From assembly GCA_013360495.1 (NCBI GenBank), contig JABWBM010000005.1, positions 1-38,984 of the forward strand: DNA of 38,984 nt, read 5' to 3'. Positions 16,188 through 24,353 of this stretch are shown piece after piece. The translations under genes were made by a program, and so were the position numbers. Position 1 is the stretch's first letter, and each line of letters begins with the position of its first letter. Origin of the DNA: Planctomycetaceae bacterium (GTDB taxonomy: Bacteria > Planctomycetota > UBA8742 > UBA2392 > JABWBM01). The notes under the pieces were generated by a model, which was not told the DNA's origin, did no database searches, and saw nothing but the letters and a program-made list of their open reading frames with translations.

Positions 16188-16934
16188 TCACATCACCATG
16201 CCGCCGTCGACGACGATGACCTGACCCGTGACATAAGCCGCATCGTCGGACGCGAGAAATGCGGCAGCATTTGCCACATCATCGGCCTTGCCTTGCCGGC
16301 CGAGAGGAATGCGCGACGCGATTTCGGCTTTCACTTGATCCGAGAGTTCCGCCGTCATGTCGGTCTCGATCATGCCCGGCGCGATAGCGTTCGCCGTAAC
16401 GGCGCGGGAGGCGAGTTCTTTGGCGGTGGATTTGGTGAGCGCGATCAAGCCAGCCTTTGACGCCGCGTAGTTCGCCTGACCCGCGTTGCCGGTAATGCCG
16501 ATGACAGACGCCATGTTGATTACGCGGCCATACTTCGACTTCATCAGGGGACGCGACGCTGCTTTGGTCAGCGTAAACGCCGCCTTGAGGTTCGTGTCGA
16601 GCACCGCATCCCAGTCTTCTTCCTTGATACGCATCAACAGGTTGTCGCGGGTGATGCCGGCGTTGTTGACGAGAATATCGAGGCCTCCAAAGGCTTCGGT
16701 AACGTTTTTGATCAGCGCCTCAAGATCCGCACTCTTGCCGACATCGACGCCAAAGACTTTGACATCCTGAGCGCCAGCCGATTTGCAAGCCTCCCCCACC
16801 GTATTGAGGCCATCCACATTTCGCGCGGCGAGCGCCAGCTTCGCCCCTTCGCGCGCGAATTTCTCCGCGATGGCGCGGCCGATGCCACGCGACGCGCCGG
16901 TGATGAGAGCGATTCGTCCGTCAAGCTTGCCCAT
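16188..16934 (-). CDS. fabG: 3-oxoacyl-[acyl-carrier-protein] reductase
   Basis: A 248-residue short-chain dehydrogenase/reductase that reduces 3-oxoacyl-ACP with NADPH in fatty-acid elongation. The cofactor motif is TGASRGIG, with NNAG at 90-93. The catalytic residues Asn115, Ser143, Tyr156 and Lys160 (YAASK) are all present. Closing blocks ANAIAPGMIETDMT and FLASDDAAYVTGQ are typical FabG. It follows fabD on the same strand after a 168-base gap filled with repeat hairpins. The acpP and fabF genes that commonly follow fabG are absent. Confidence 0.95.
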   Translation of the reverse strand: MGKLDGRIALITGASRGIGRAIAEKFAREGAKLALAARNVDGLNTVGEACKSAGAQDVKVFGVDVGKSADLEALIKNVTEAFGGLDILVNNAGITRDNLLMRIKEEDWDAVLDTNLKAAFTLTKAASRPLMKSKYGRVINMASVIGITGNAGQANYAASKAGLIALTKSTAKELASRAVTANAIAPGMIETDMTAELSDQVKAEIASRIPLGRQGKADDVANAAAFLASDDAAYVTGQVIVVDGGMVM

Positions 16935-16949
16935 GTGTGTCTTTCTTCC

Positions 16950-17106
16950 GTAGCGTCACGCGCTGATTCGTGACGTCTTCTCTTTTGTAGCGTCACGCGC
17001 AGATTCGTGACGTCTTTGACAACGCGTGCGCAACCTGGCTCAAGACGCCATGCGAGGGCGTGAGGCAAGCGCGAAACGCGTTACGCCGAACGCTCTTTGG
17101 CGCTAC
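16950..17106. repeat. Composite hairpin repeat between fabD and fabG
   Basis: Two direct copies of a 30-base unit (16950-16979 and 16987-17016) differ at one base and have a 37-base period. In each, CGTCACG and CGTGACG pair around an 8-base loop. A second module at 17061-17093 (tgaggcaagcg...gcgttacgccgaa) matches, on the opposite strand, the insert inside the palindromic repeat at 36809-36838. The right end, CGCTAC at 17101-17106, is the inverse of the GTAGCG that opens each unit. The fabD stop codon lies inside this right end. Confidence 0.75.
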
Positions 17107-18059
17107 GTCCCCACCAATCCCTTCACTGATTCCGCCGTGCCGATGCTCAACAACTTCGCATCCTTCGCCGCGCGCTTCAAGAGTCCGGCCAGCACGTTGC
17201 CCGGCCCAAGCTCGGCGAAGGTCCCATACCCCTCATTAACCAGGTGCTGCATGGACGCCGCCCAGCGCACCGGCGATGTCAACTGCGACACAAGATTCTT
17301 TTTCGCCTCGGCAGCGCTGGTGACGGGCTTGGCCGTAACATTCGTAATCACCGGAATGCGCGGGTCGCTGAACTTCACGCGCGCGATTTCGGCGGAAAGT
17401 TTGTCCTCGGCGGGCTTCATGAGTGGACTATGGAACGCGCCCGCCACTTGCAGCTCGATGCAGCGCCGCGCCCCGGCATCCTTGGCGAGCGAGCACGCAA
17501 GGGCAACGGCTTCCTTCGTTCCCGCAATGACGATCTGGCCCTCGGCGTTGAAGTTAGCCATGACGCAGACGCCCTTCACTGACGCCCGCTTGCACACTTC
17601 GCCGAGTTTGTCTTCTTCGAGTCCGAGGATGCTCGCCATCGTCGATGGAGAGGCATCACAGGCCTGTTGCATGTATTGCCCTCGCGCGCGAACAAGCTTC
17701 AACGCATCTTCCCATGCGATGGAACCGGCGGCTGCGAGCGCGGAATATTCGCCAAGACTCAAGCCGGCGCAGGCGTTCGCGCCGTCAAGCAGTGCGCGTC
17801 CGGGGCCGTGTTCGCGCAAGACCTCGACCACCGCCCATGAATGCGCGAGAATGGCAGGTTGCGAGATATCCGTGCGATTGAGTTCTTCCTGCGGGCCCTC
17901 GAAGCAGATGCGCGAGAGCGACATATCGAGAATCTGGTCGGCCCGCTTGAAAACGTCAGCGGCCTTTGGATACGCAGCCGCTAAGTCCTTGCCCATGCCC
18001 ACAGCCTGCGCGCCTTGGCCGGGGAAAAGTAACGCTGTTTTGGATTGCGGTGTTGTCAT
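17103..18059 (-). CDS. fabD: Malonyl-CoA:ACP transacylase
   Basis: A 318-residue enzyme that moves malonyl groups from CoA to acyl carrier protein. FPGQGAQAVGMG opens the domain. The nucleophile is Ser101 in AGLSLGEYSAL, Arg126 lies in RARGQYMQQ, and His210 lies in VAGAFHSPLM. The motif is GLSLGE rather than the GHSLGE of many bacteria. The start at 18059 gives MTTPQSKTALLFPGQG; a longer frame to 18107 reads into repeat DNA and is rejected. The stop codon falls in the terminal inverted repeat of the element between fabD and fabG, so the last residues may have been altered by its insertion. It diverges from ptsI. Confidence 0.95.
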   Translation of the reverse strand: MTTPQSKTALLFPGQGAQAVGMGKDLAAAYPKAADVFKRADQILDMSLSRICFEGPQEELNRTDISQPAILAHSWAVVEVLREHGPGRALLDGANACAGLSLGEYSALAAAGSIAWEDALKLVRARGQYMQQACDASPSTMASILGLEEDKLGEVCKRASVKGVCVMANFNAEGQIVIAGTKEAVALACSLAKDAGARRCIELQVAGAFHSPLMKPAEDKLSAEIARVKFSDPRIPVITNVTAKPVTSAAEAKKNLVSQLTSPVRWAASMQHLVNEGYGTFAELGPGNVLAGLLKRAAKDAKLLSIGTAESVKGLVGT

Positions 18060-18080
18060 TGCGGGCCACTCTAGCGTGCC

Positions 18081-18106
18081 GTCATTCCTACGAAAGCGGG
18101 AATCCA
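18081..18106. repeat. Palindromic repeat family A, degenerate single copy
   Basis: The unit GTCATTCCTACGAAAGCGGG followed by AATCCA is one copy of the same family with mismatched arms. It lies in the 259-base divergent region between fabD and ptsI; no clear promoter was resolved in the rest of that region. Confidence 0.75.
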
Positions 18107-18318
18107 TCTTGTCTCATCATGTACACAACATCAATCGCCATCCTTGCCCGACGCTGCGCACGTGGTTAAACTCGCGCCGCGTATTGGTTAGGAAAGACGT
18201 CCTTGCCTCAGGGCGCAGGACGCTACGGCTTTACATCAGTACCCATACCGAAGCCGGCTGACCGGGAAGTGCGCGAAGGCGCAAGACAGCTTCCCCTGTT
18301 GGCCCGCCGGAGACGGAG

Positions 18319-20061
18319 ATGGAAATTAAAATCGGCGTGCCGGTATCGCCCGGCATCGCCATTGCAACCGTGTATCTGCTCGATGCCGAGGAAATCGGCA
18401 TTCCGCGCCGCTTCATACGCAAGGATGAAGTCCCCGGCGAGCTCGCCCGCTACGACGAGGCGTTGCGCCATGCGAAATCCGAGATCGAGGACATTCGCGA
18501 TCAGGTCCAGAACGCCGCCAAAGGCGAAGTTTCGCTGATCTTCGATACGCACCTGCGCATCCTCGAAGACCCCTCGATCAACGACGAGATCCGCGACCGC
18601 ATCCGCGTCGACCGTTACGCGCCAGAATACGCCGTGAGCCGCGTCTTTCGTAAGGTAACCAACGCCATCAAGGCCCTCGAGGACAGCTACTTCGGCCAGC
18701 GCGTTTCGGACTTTCAGGATATCCAGCGCCGCCTGATGCGCGCGCTAACGCAGGTCAAGACCGACGCCATCGACAAAAGCGCCAACATGATCGCCATCGT
18801 CGCCCACGACCTCACCCCGTCGCAGACCGCGTCCCTCGACCGGAATCAGGTGATGGCCTTCGCCACCGACCAGGGCGGCCCGACCAGCCATACCGCGATC
18901 CTCGCCAACGCCCTTGGCATCCCGGCAGTAGTGGGATTGACCAACATCACCAACGAAGTGTCAGGCGGCGAGACCATCATCATCGATGGTTCCCGCGGGC
19001 GCGTGATCATCAACCCCGACGAGCCGACGCGCAAAAAATACGAGGCATTGGCCGAGGAATACCGCTCGCGCGAGGAGCGCATCGCCCTGTCGGCGACGGA
19101 ACTGGAATCGGAAACCGCCGACGGCAAGCGCATCGTGTTCTACGCCAACATCGAATTCGATGACGAGGTGAAGGACGCCCTCGAGTCCGGGGCGGCCGGC
19201 ATCGGCCTCTACCGCACGGAATTCATTTTCGCGCGCCATCCGAAACCGACGGAAGAAGATCACTACAACACGATCGTCAGCTCGCTCAAAGCCGCCGGCA
19301 ATCATCCGGTGACCGTGCGCACGCTCGACTTCGGGGCCGACAAATTCCGCGAGGGCGCGGGCCTCGAGCCGGAGGAAAATCCTTTCCTCGGCAAGCGCTC
19401 CATCCGCCTCTGCCTGCAGGAACCGGAAGTATTCAGACGCCAGCTCCGAGCGATATTGCGCGCGAGCGTATTTGGCAAACTCAAGATCATGTTCCCGATG
19501 ATCGGCTCGCTCAAGGAACTGCGCGACGCGAAGGCGGAGCTCGACGCCGCCCGCGAGGAGTTAAAGGAGCAGGGCATTGCCTTCGAGAAGAACATCCCCC
19601 TCGGCATCATGATCGAGGTGCCTTCGGCTGCGCTGATCGCCGACCAGCTTGCTGCCGAATGCGACTTTTTCTCCATCGGCACCAACGATCTCGTGCAGTA
19701 CACGCTCGCGGTCGACCGCAACAACCCGGCCGTCGGCCACCTCTATTCCCACACGCACCCGGCGGTGCTCGCGCTGATCCGCAACGTGATTCAGGTGGGC
19801 GCAACGCGCAAGATCGGCGTCTCGGTGTGCGGCGAGATGGGTGGCAATCCGCACCTCGCGGTATTGCTGCTTGGCATGGGCTTGCGGATCTTCTCTACTG
19901 CGCCGACGGCGATCCCGATGCTCAAAACCGTGATGAGCAAAATCACCGTGGCGCAGGCAGAGAAGATCGCCGACGAATGCTTGAAACTGGCAGGGACACA
20001 GGATATTGACCAGCACCTGCGGGGATTGGTGAACGCGGCCATCGGGGAGAAGTTGGTGTAG
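18319..20061 (+). CDS. ptsI: Phosphoenolpyruvate-protein phosphotransferase (PTS enzyme I)
   Basis: A 580-residue cytosolic enzyme I that takes phosphate from PEP and passes it to HPr. The N-terminal HPr-binding part opens MEIKIGVPVSPGIA. The phosphohistidine is His191 in GGPTSHTAILA. The PEP-binding barrel shows GIGLYRTEFIF, LDFGADKF, MFPMIG, GIMIEVPSA and FFSIGTNDLVQY, and the active-site Cys504 lies in SVCGEMGG. GGAGACGGAG precedes the ATG. No HPr or enzyme II gene is in the window, so its partners are elsewhere. Given such isolation it may serve a regulatory PTS rather than sugar import, which is inference. Confidence 0.95.
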   Translation: MEIKIGVPVSPGIAIATVYLLDAEEIGIPRRFIRKDEVPGELARYDEALRHAKSEIEDIRDQVQNAAKGEVSLIFDTHLRILEDPSINDEIRDRIRVDRYAPEYAVSRVFRKVTNAIKALEDSYFGQRVSDFQDIQRRLMRALTQVKTDAIDKSANMIAIVAHDLTPSQTASLDRNQVMAFATDQGGPTSHTAILANALGIPAVVGLTNITNEVSGGETIIIDGSRGRVIINPDEPTRKKYEALAEEYRSREERIALSATELESETADGKRIVFYANIEFDDEVKDALESGAAGIGLYRTEFIFARHPKPTEEDHYNTIVSSLKAAGNHPVTVRTLDFGADKFREGAGLEPEENPFLGKRSIRLCLQEPEVFRRQLRAILRASVFGKLKIMFPMIGSLKELRDAKAELDAAREELKEQGIAFEKNIPLGIMIEVPSAALIADQLAAECDFFSIGTNDLVQYTLAVDRNNPAVGHLYSHTHPAVLALIRNVIQVGATRKIGVSVCGEMGGNPHLAVLLLGMGLRIFSTAPTAIPMLKTVMSKITVAQAEKIADECLKLAGTQDIDQHLRGLVNAAIGEKLV

Positions 20062-20068
20062 GGGATTT

Positions 20069-20098
20069 GAACCGCAAAGGCGCGGAGAATGCAAAGGA
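20069..20098. repeat. Short dispersed-repeat-like sequence, family E
   Basis: The block around aaccgcaaaggcgcggagaa and tgcaaaggaa resembles the family B ends in style (an ACCnCnAAGGCnCnnAGA pattern). It sits immediately after the ptsI stop. Only one copy is in the window, so the assignment is tentative. Confidence 0.4.
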
Positions 20099-20169
20099 AG
20101 AGCAAGAGTAGATCAATGAAGAGGTTGGATAAAGCATTCCCCTTTGTCAGACGCCAGGCCCAAATGGGC

Positions 20170-20220
20170 GTCATTCCCGCGACTTGTCCGACGAAGCCTT
20201 GGCGAAGTCGGAAGGCGGGA
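20170..20220. repeat. Palindromic repeat family A, interrupted copy
   Basis: GTCATTCCCGC at 20170 and GGCGGGA ending at 20220 are the two arms of the family A unit. They are separated by an extra segment, around ttgtccgacgaagccttggc, that itself can fold (CCGAC and GTCGG). It ends 6 bases before the likely GTG start of the channel gene, so it may be part of the 5' leader. Confidence 0.65.
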
Positions 20221-20226
20221 CACGAA

Positions 20227-22539
20227 GTGCGCGTAGCAATCCAGTTTTTTCTTATTGCCTTAATGATCGTATTCGGTTCGTCTCTCGCCGCGCAGAATGC
20301 GCTGACATATGAAGATATTCTCCAGAGCGCCGAGAAGGATATCGCGACGCTGAATTCGACGGCGAGCAAGGTGTACGCCGCCATCATGGACGCCCGCGAA
20401 CGCAAGGGAACCGACCCGAGCAGCACCGACGCTTACCAAAAAATGACGCGTGGCGAGCAATTGAGTTGGCGCATCGCCTACCTCAAGGAATACAAAACGG
20501 CGCTGATCGGCATCTACGATATGGTTTCGGAGGAGACCAATAAGACGGACTCAATCAATGCGTTGCTGCTCCGCATCGAAGGCGCGGCGAATGAACTTGA
20601 GCGGCGAAAGGCAGAAGCGCCGGCAGATGCCAATGACCGGACAACAAGACTCCTTCAATCGGTAGACCGAATTTGCTCACTCAAGGATGGGGCATTTCGC
20701 ACTGACTATTTATTCTTTAATCCTCGTGGGCTATGGTTTCAAGACACACTTGATATATTTGGAAAACCTTACGCTGTGGGCGAAGATGTTGGTACATGGC
20801 GCGCTTGGCGTAAGTTAACTGCCGCATTGCAAGCCTCTTCGGGGAGCGGTGCCAATGAGGAATTGTTTCATGTTTCATATGACAATGACTTCCTTCGCGA
20901 ACTCCAAGACGTGATCGACCCCGTCGAACAGGAGGAATTCACGCTGATCATCGAACGCGAACGTCTTGACACCGAACACGAACGCGCGGCGACCACCACC
21001 ACCGAGGCCGAAAAGGTTGACCTACCGCCTAACGCCAGCGAACCGGCGCGAATCCAAAATGCCATCGACCTGCTCCTCTCGCGGCGCGACGCATCGCTGA
21101 CCGATTTTGTCCGGAGCTTCGAGCAGATAGCGCAGCGCGCCAGAGTTATTGGCGACGAAGTCACGGTAACTGCCTTTCTCCAGAAGCAAGGGCTCGATAC
21201 GCGCCTGTCGGGGGAATCGACTGGGGAAATCACCAAAGCCGTCAATGAGGCCATCGCCACGCTGCGGCCCTATGACGGAGCGAAACTCCGAATCCTTGAA
21301 CGTCAACTCGACGAAGATATCAAAGCATGGCAAGCGGAGCTCGGTGCGCTCAACGCCTCGACGTCGCCGGACAAGAGCGTTCTTCGCCCCGCCATTCTCA
21401 ACATGCAGATCGCGGGCAAGGCACAACGTCTTACAAACTTGCGCGCCAAGATCCGCCGCGATGAGGTGCTGCTCGACGTGTCCAACACGCTCGCTGCCGG
21501 CCTCGTGGATGACATCGTGAAGTTCGATCAACAAATCGCCCGGCTGTCCGATCGCCAAGGATCGGCCACGCTGCGCTTCTATGGTTTTGGCGCGTTGAAA
21601 GTCCTCATCATTCTCATTGCAGCATGGCTGCTGTTGCGCGTGGCGTCGCTCATGGGCAGGCGCATCCTATCCCATTACAGCGTCGGAGCGGAGGGCGTCA
21701 CCAAAGATATGGAGGCGCGCGCGAAGACGCTGACCTCCGTGTTCATGGCCGCTGCCCGCGTGGTCGTCTGGGTGACGGCATTCCTGATGATCCTGAGCGA
21801 ATTCGGCATCAACTATCAGCCGCTCTTGCTCGCTACGGGCGGCTTAACACTGGCTGTCGGCTTCGGCGCGCAGTCACTGGTGAAGGATTTCTTCTCCGGC
21901 TTCTTCATCCTGCTCGAGAATCAGTTTCAGGTTGGCGATGTGATCGAGATCGGCGGGAAAACCGGCAGTGTCGAGACGGTGAGCCTACGCACCACCCGCA
22001 TCCGCACGGTGGACGGCACGCTGCATATTCTTCCGAACGGTGAAATAACCTCAGTGAGCAACCTCACGTCTGGCTGGGCTCGCTTTGTTGTGACCGTCAG
22101 CGCGGGGTACAACGAAGACCCCGACGAAGTGCAGCGCCTTCTCGATCAAACAGGCAAGGAAATGTTCGCGGATGCTGCGTGGAGCAAACGCCTGCTGGAA
22201 GCGCCGGCGACCACGGGCGTCGAGAACTTCGGCGCAAGCTCCGTCGACTTCCGCGTGATGGCCAAGACCGTTCCCGGCGAGCAGTGGGCCGCTGCACGCG
22301 AGTTCCGAAAGCGCGTCAAGGTAGCCTTCGACCTTAACAATATCGAGATCCCGTATAGCTATGTGAACATGATTCAGGCGGAGGCGGGGCCGTCGAAGGT
22401 GGTGAAGAAGCACGGTCAGGCCGTCAGAATCCCGCAGGCGTCGGATTCGGCTGTAACGCCGCAAACACCAACCGTGCCGTCTGGCCAAAGCGCCAAGGTG
22501 GATCCCGCGAGCCAGCCGGACCGTATGCCGGGAAGTTGA
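20227..22539 (+). CDS. MscS-type mechanosensitive channel with large exported N-terminal domain
   Basis: A 770-residue protein if started at GTG 20227, which opens directly on a signal peptide (RVAIQFFLIALMIVFGSSLA). Residues about 25-450 form an exported, helical, charged domain. Helices lie near 455-478 and 502-527. The pore helix at about 531-563 carries the MscS signature LLLATGGLTLAVGFGAQSLV, then FFSGFFILLENQFQVGDVIE and a cytoplasmic beta/alpha domain. It should release solutes on osmotic downshock. The ATG at 20089 adds about 46 residues encoded by repeat DNA and is rejected. Bases 20641-20880 (residues about 139-218) are only about 46% GC by hand count, unlike the rest. Confidence 0.88.
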   Translation: MRVAIQFFLIALMIVFGSSLAAQNALTYEDILQSAEKDIATLNSTASKVYAAIMDARERKGTDPSSTDAYQKMTRGEQLSWRIAYLKEYKTALIGIYDMVSEETNKTDSINALLLRIEGAANELERRKAEAPADANDRTTRLLQSVDRICSLKDGAFRTDYLFFNPRGLWFQDTLDIFGKPYAVGEDVGTWRAWRKLTAALQASSGSGANEELFHVSYDNDFLRELQDVIDPVEQEEFTLIIERERLDTEHERAATTTTEAEKVDLPPNASEPARIQNAIDLLLSRRDASLTDFVRSFEQIAQRARVIGDEVTVTAFLQKQGLDTRLSGESTGEITKAVNEAIATLRPYDGAKLRILERQLDEDIKAWQAELGALNASTSPDKSVLRPAILNMQIAGKAQRLTNLRAKIRRDEVLLDVSNTLAAGLVDDIVKFDQQIARLSDRQGSATLRFYGFGALKVLIILIAAWLLLRVASLMGRRILSHYSVGAEGVTKDMEARAKTLTSVFMAAARVVVWVTAFLMILSEFGINYQPLLLATGGLTLAVGFGAQSLVKDFFSGFFILLENQFQVGDVIEIGGKTGSVETVSLRTTRIRTVDGTLHILPNGEITSVSNLTSGWARFVVTVSAGYNEDPDEVQRLLDQTGKEMFADAAWSKRLLEAPATTGVENFGASSVDFRVMAKTVPGEQWAAAREFRKRVKVAFDLNNIEIPYSYVNMIQAEAGPSKVVKKHGQAVRIPQASDSAVTPQTPTVPSGQSAKVDPASQPDRMPGS

Positions 22540-22575
22540 CGTCGCATATGAAAATATTGACGAATATTCTCGCCT

Positions 22576-22654
22576 GTCATTCCCGCGAAGGCGGGAATCC
22601 AGCCCCACGAAAAGCGCATGGTTGGCCCTGGATTCCCGCCTTCGCGGGAATGAC
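22576..22654. repeat. Palindromic repeat family A, inverted pair
   Basis: Two perfect 27-bp units (22576-22602 and 22628-22654) face each other across 25 bases, with the same geometry as the pair at 3516-3594. It fills most of the gap between the channel gene and the zinc-type ATPase gene and may terminate or stabilise the upstream transcript. Confidence 0.9.
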
Positions 22655-22705
22655 GAACGTAGCTCGCTACCGATCCTCAATAAGTTCACCTAACGGGCGG
22701 CGAAC

Positions 22706-23449
22706 ATGAACCAACCCCTCGTCACACTGAAAGACATCACCGTTCGCTTCGGGGAACTCGTTGCCGTACAGGACGTCTCGTGCGCCTTCCGCGCGAATGA
22801 GGTCAGCGCCCTGATCGGCCCCAATGGCTCCGGAAAATCGACGCTGTTGCGCGCGGTTCTTGGCCTGGATAAATATCAGGGTGAAATTGCCTTCGCCATC
22901 AACCGGAGCGAAATCGGCTACGTTCCCCAGCGCCTCGACATCGACCGCAGCCTGCCTGTCACGGTCTCTGACTTTGTCAGCGCCATGACGACGAAGCGCC
23001 CGCTGCCCCTCGGCATCGGCGCGCGGGGCAAGGAGAAGGTCCGCGCTGTGCTCGAGCGCGCGAGCGCCGCACACCTGATCGACAAACCTTTCGGCGGATT
23101 GTCAGGCGGCGAGCAACAGCGCGTGATGCTGGCCCTCGCCCTTGAACCGATGCCAAAGCTCTTGCTGCTCGATGAACCGGCGACGGGCATGGACATCAAC
23201 GCCGAAGGCATGCTCTACGACATCGTCAAGAAGCTTGTGCGCGAGCACGGCATGGGTGTAGTGCTCGTCAGCCACGACCTCTCCGTCGTCAGCGGCCTCA
23301 CGCAGCACGTGCTGTGCATCAATCGCACGCTGGTATGCGAAGGCGGGCCGGAGTCGATCATGACGGACAAGACGATCGCCAGCGTCTTCGGCCATGGCCA
23401 CGGCGTGTACCATCACAGCCACGGCGGCCACGAGCACCACCATCACTGA
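22706..23449 (+). CDS. Zinc/manganese-type ABC transporter ATPase with His-rich tail
   Basis: A 247-residue ATPase of the ZnuC/MntB family. Walker A is GPNGSGKST, the signature is LSGGEQQR, Walker B is LLLLDEPATG, and the switch His is in LVSHDLSVV. The last 20 residues are HGHGVYHHSHGGHEHHHH-like, containing at least nine histidines, a probable metal-binding tail. Such tails occur on proteins of zinc or nickel homeostasis, so zinc is the best guess. Permease (ZnuB) and binding-protein (ZnuA) genes are not next to it: the following gene is pncC and the preceding one a channel. Its partners are therefore elsewhere or missing. Confidence 0.9.
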   Translation: MNQPLVTLKDITVRFGELVAVQDVSCAFRANEVSALIGPNGSGKSTLLRAVLGLDKYQGEIAFAINRSEIGYVPQRLDIDRSLPVTVSDFVSAMTTKRPLPLGIGARGKEKVRAVLERASAAHLIDKPFGGLSGGEQQRVMLALALEPMPKLLLLDEPATGMDINAEGMLYDIVKKLVREHGMGVVLVSHDLSVVSGLTQHVLCINRTLVCEGGPESIMTDKTIASVFGHGHGVYHHSHGGHEHHHH

Positions 23450-23576
23450 TCCGGTTTTCCACGGCTGCGCCATTATCGGCACAGAGAACATCAACAGATA
23501 AAACGGGCGAACTTTGGGAACAGCAATGCGTGCTACGGGCTTTCGCGCAGACGCGTGACCATCTACCATCGCTACC

Positions 23577-24068
23577 ATGCTCGACGCCAAAATCACCAGT
23601 ATCGCTCAGCAACTTGTGGACAACCTCAAGCGCGCCAAAAAGCACATTGCCATCGCCGAGTCGTGTACTGGTGGTTTGATCGCAGCCGCGATCACCTCTG
23701 TCCCGGGCTCTTCGGACATCTTCGACTACGGCATTGTCGCCTATGCCAACCATATCAAAGAGCAGATGCTCGGCGTCCCTTCCGAGTTACTCAAGCGGCA
23801 CGGCGCCGTTTCGCGCGAGGTGGCCGAGGCCATGGCTCAAGGCGCGCTCAATCTCGCACGTGCCGACATCGCCATCTCCACTACTGGCATCGCCGGCCCA
23901 TCGGGCGGAAGCATCGACAAACCCGTTGGCCTCGTCTGGGTCTCGCTTGCCACCGCTGCTGACACCTCAAGCCGCGAATGGCGCTTCAGCGGCTCCCGTG
24001 CCGAAGTGCGCGAGCAGGCTGTCATTGCTGCTGTTGAGATGGCTCTTGAGTACTCCGGCGATGAATAG
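23577..24068 (+). CDS. pncC: Nicotinamide-nucleotide amidohydrolase (CinA C-terminal domain)
   Basis: A 163-residue stand-alone CinA C-terminal domain. It deamidates nicotinamide mononucleotide to nicotinate mononucleotide in NAD salvage. The signature IAESCTGGLIAAAIT holds the catalytic Ser, and YGIVAYANHIKEQMLGV, GAVSREVAEAMAQGA and TTGIAGPSGG follow as in the family. It lacks the N-terminal MoaB-like domain of full CinA, as in E. coli PncC. The ribosome-binding site is weak. It ends 285 bases before pstS, with the pstS control region between. Confidence 0.93.
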   Translation: MLDAKITSIAQQLVDNLKRAKKHIAIAESCTGGLIAAAITSVPGSSDIFDYGIVAYANHIKEQMLGVPSELLKRHGAVSREVAEAMAQGALNLARADIAISTTGIAGPSGGSIDKPVGLVWVSLATAADTSSREWRFSGSRAEVREQAVIAAVEMALEYSGDE

Positions 24069-24189
24069 GTCTGCGCTCAAAGATATTCTGTAACCTTTTA
24101 TAAAACAACACGTTACGTACGATTTATTGGCGATCCTAGACCGGCAAACCATCTTACGGAATCAACAATTGCAGGTCTCCGTTGGCGTA

Positions 24190-24270
24190 GCGGCAGGATC
24201 ATTAGTGATCCAAAATTTCGGCATCTTTAAATACCGTCTTGTCAGAATCTTTAAATTTCATCCCTACACT
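24190..24270 (+). promoter_or_regulatory. Probable pstS control region
   Basis: This AT-rich stretch contains a palindrome GGATCATTAGTGATCC (24196-24211) and a direct repeat of ATCTTTAAAT (24223-24232 and 24247-24256, 24-base period). The second repeat ends 8 bases before TACACT, a possible -10 box at 24265-24270. Direct repeats abutting a -10 box and a poor -35 are the layout of PhoB-type promoters. The sequence is not a good match to the E. coli pho box, however, so the regulator is unknown. Confidence 0.4.
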
Positions 24271-24353
24271 CCAGCCATGCAATCCGGTAAAGACAGGCGA
24301 CGTAGAGTGACGTTGCCCCGAGATGTTGAAGGCTCTTGAGAAGGAGTAGGTAC

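Noticed and set aside
16950-17016. Two-copy direct repeat as a CRISPR fragment
   Set aside because: Only two copies, a 7-base interval, self-complementary units and no cas genes.
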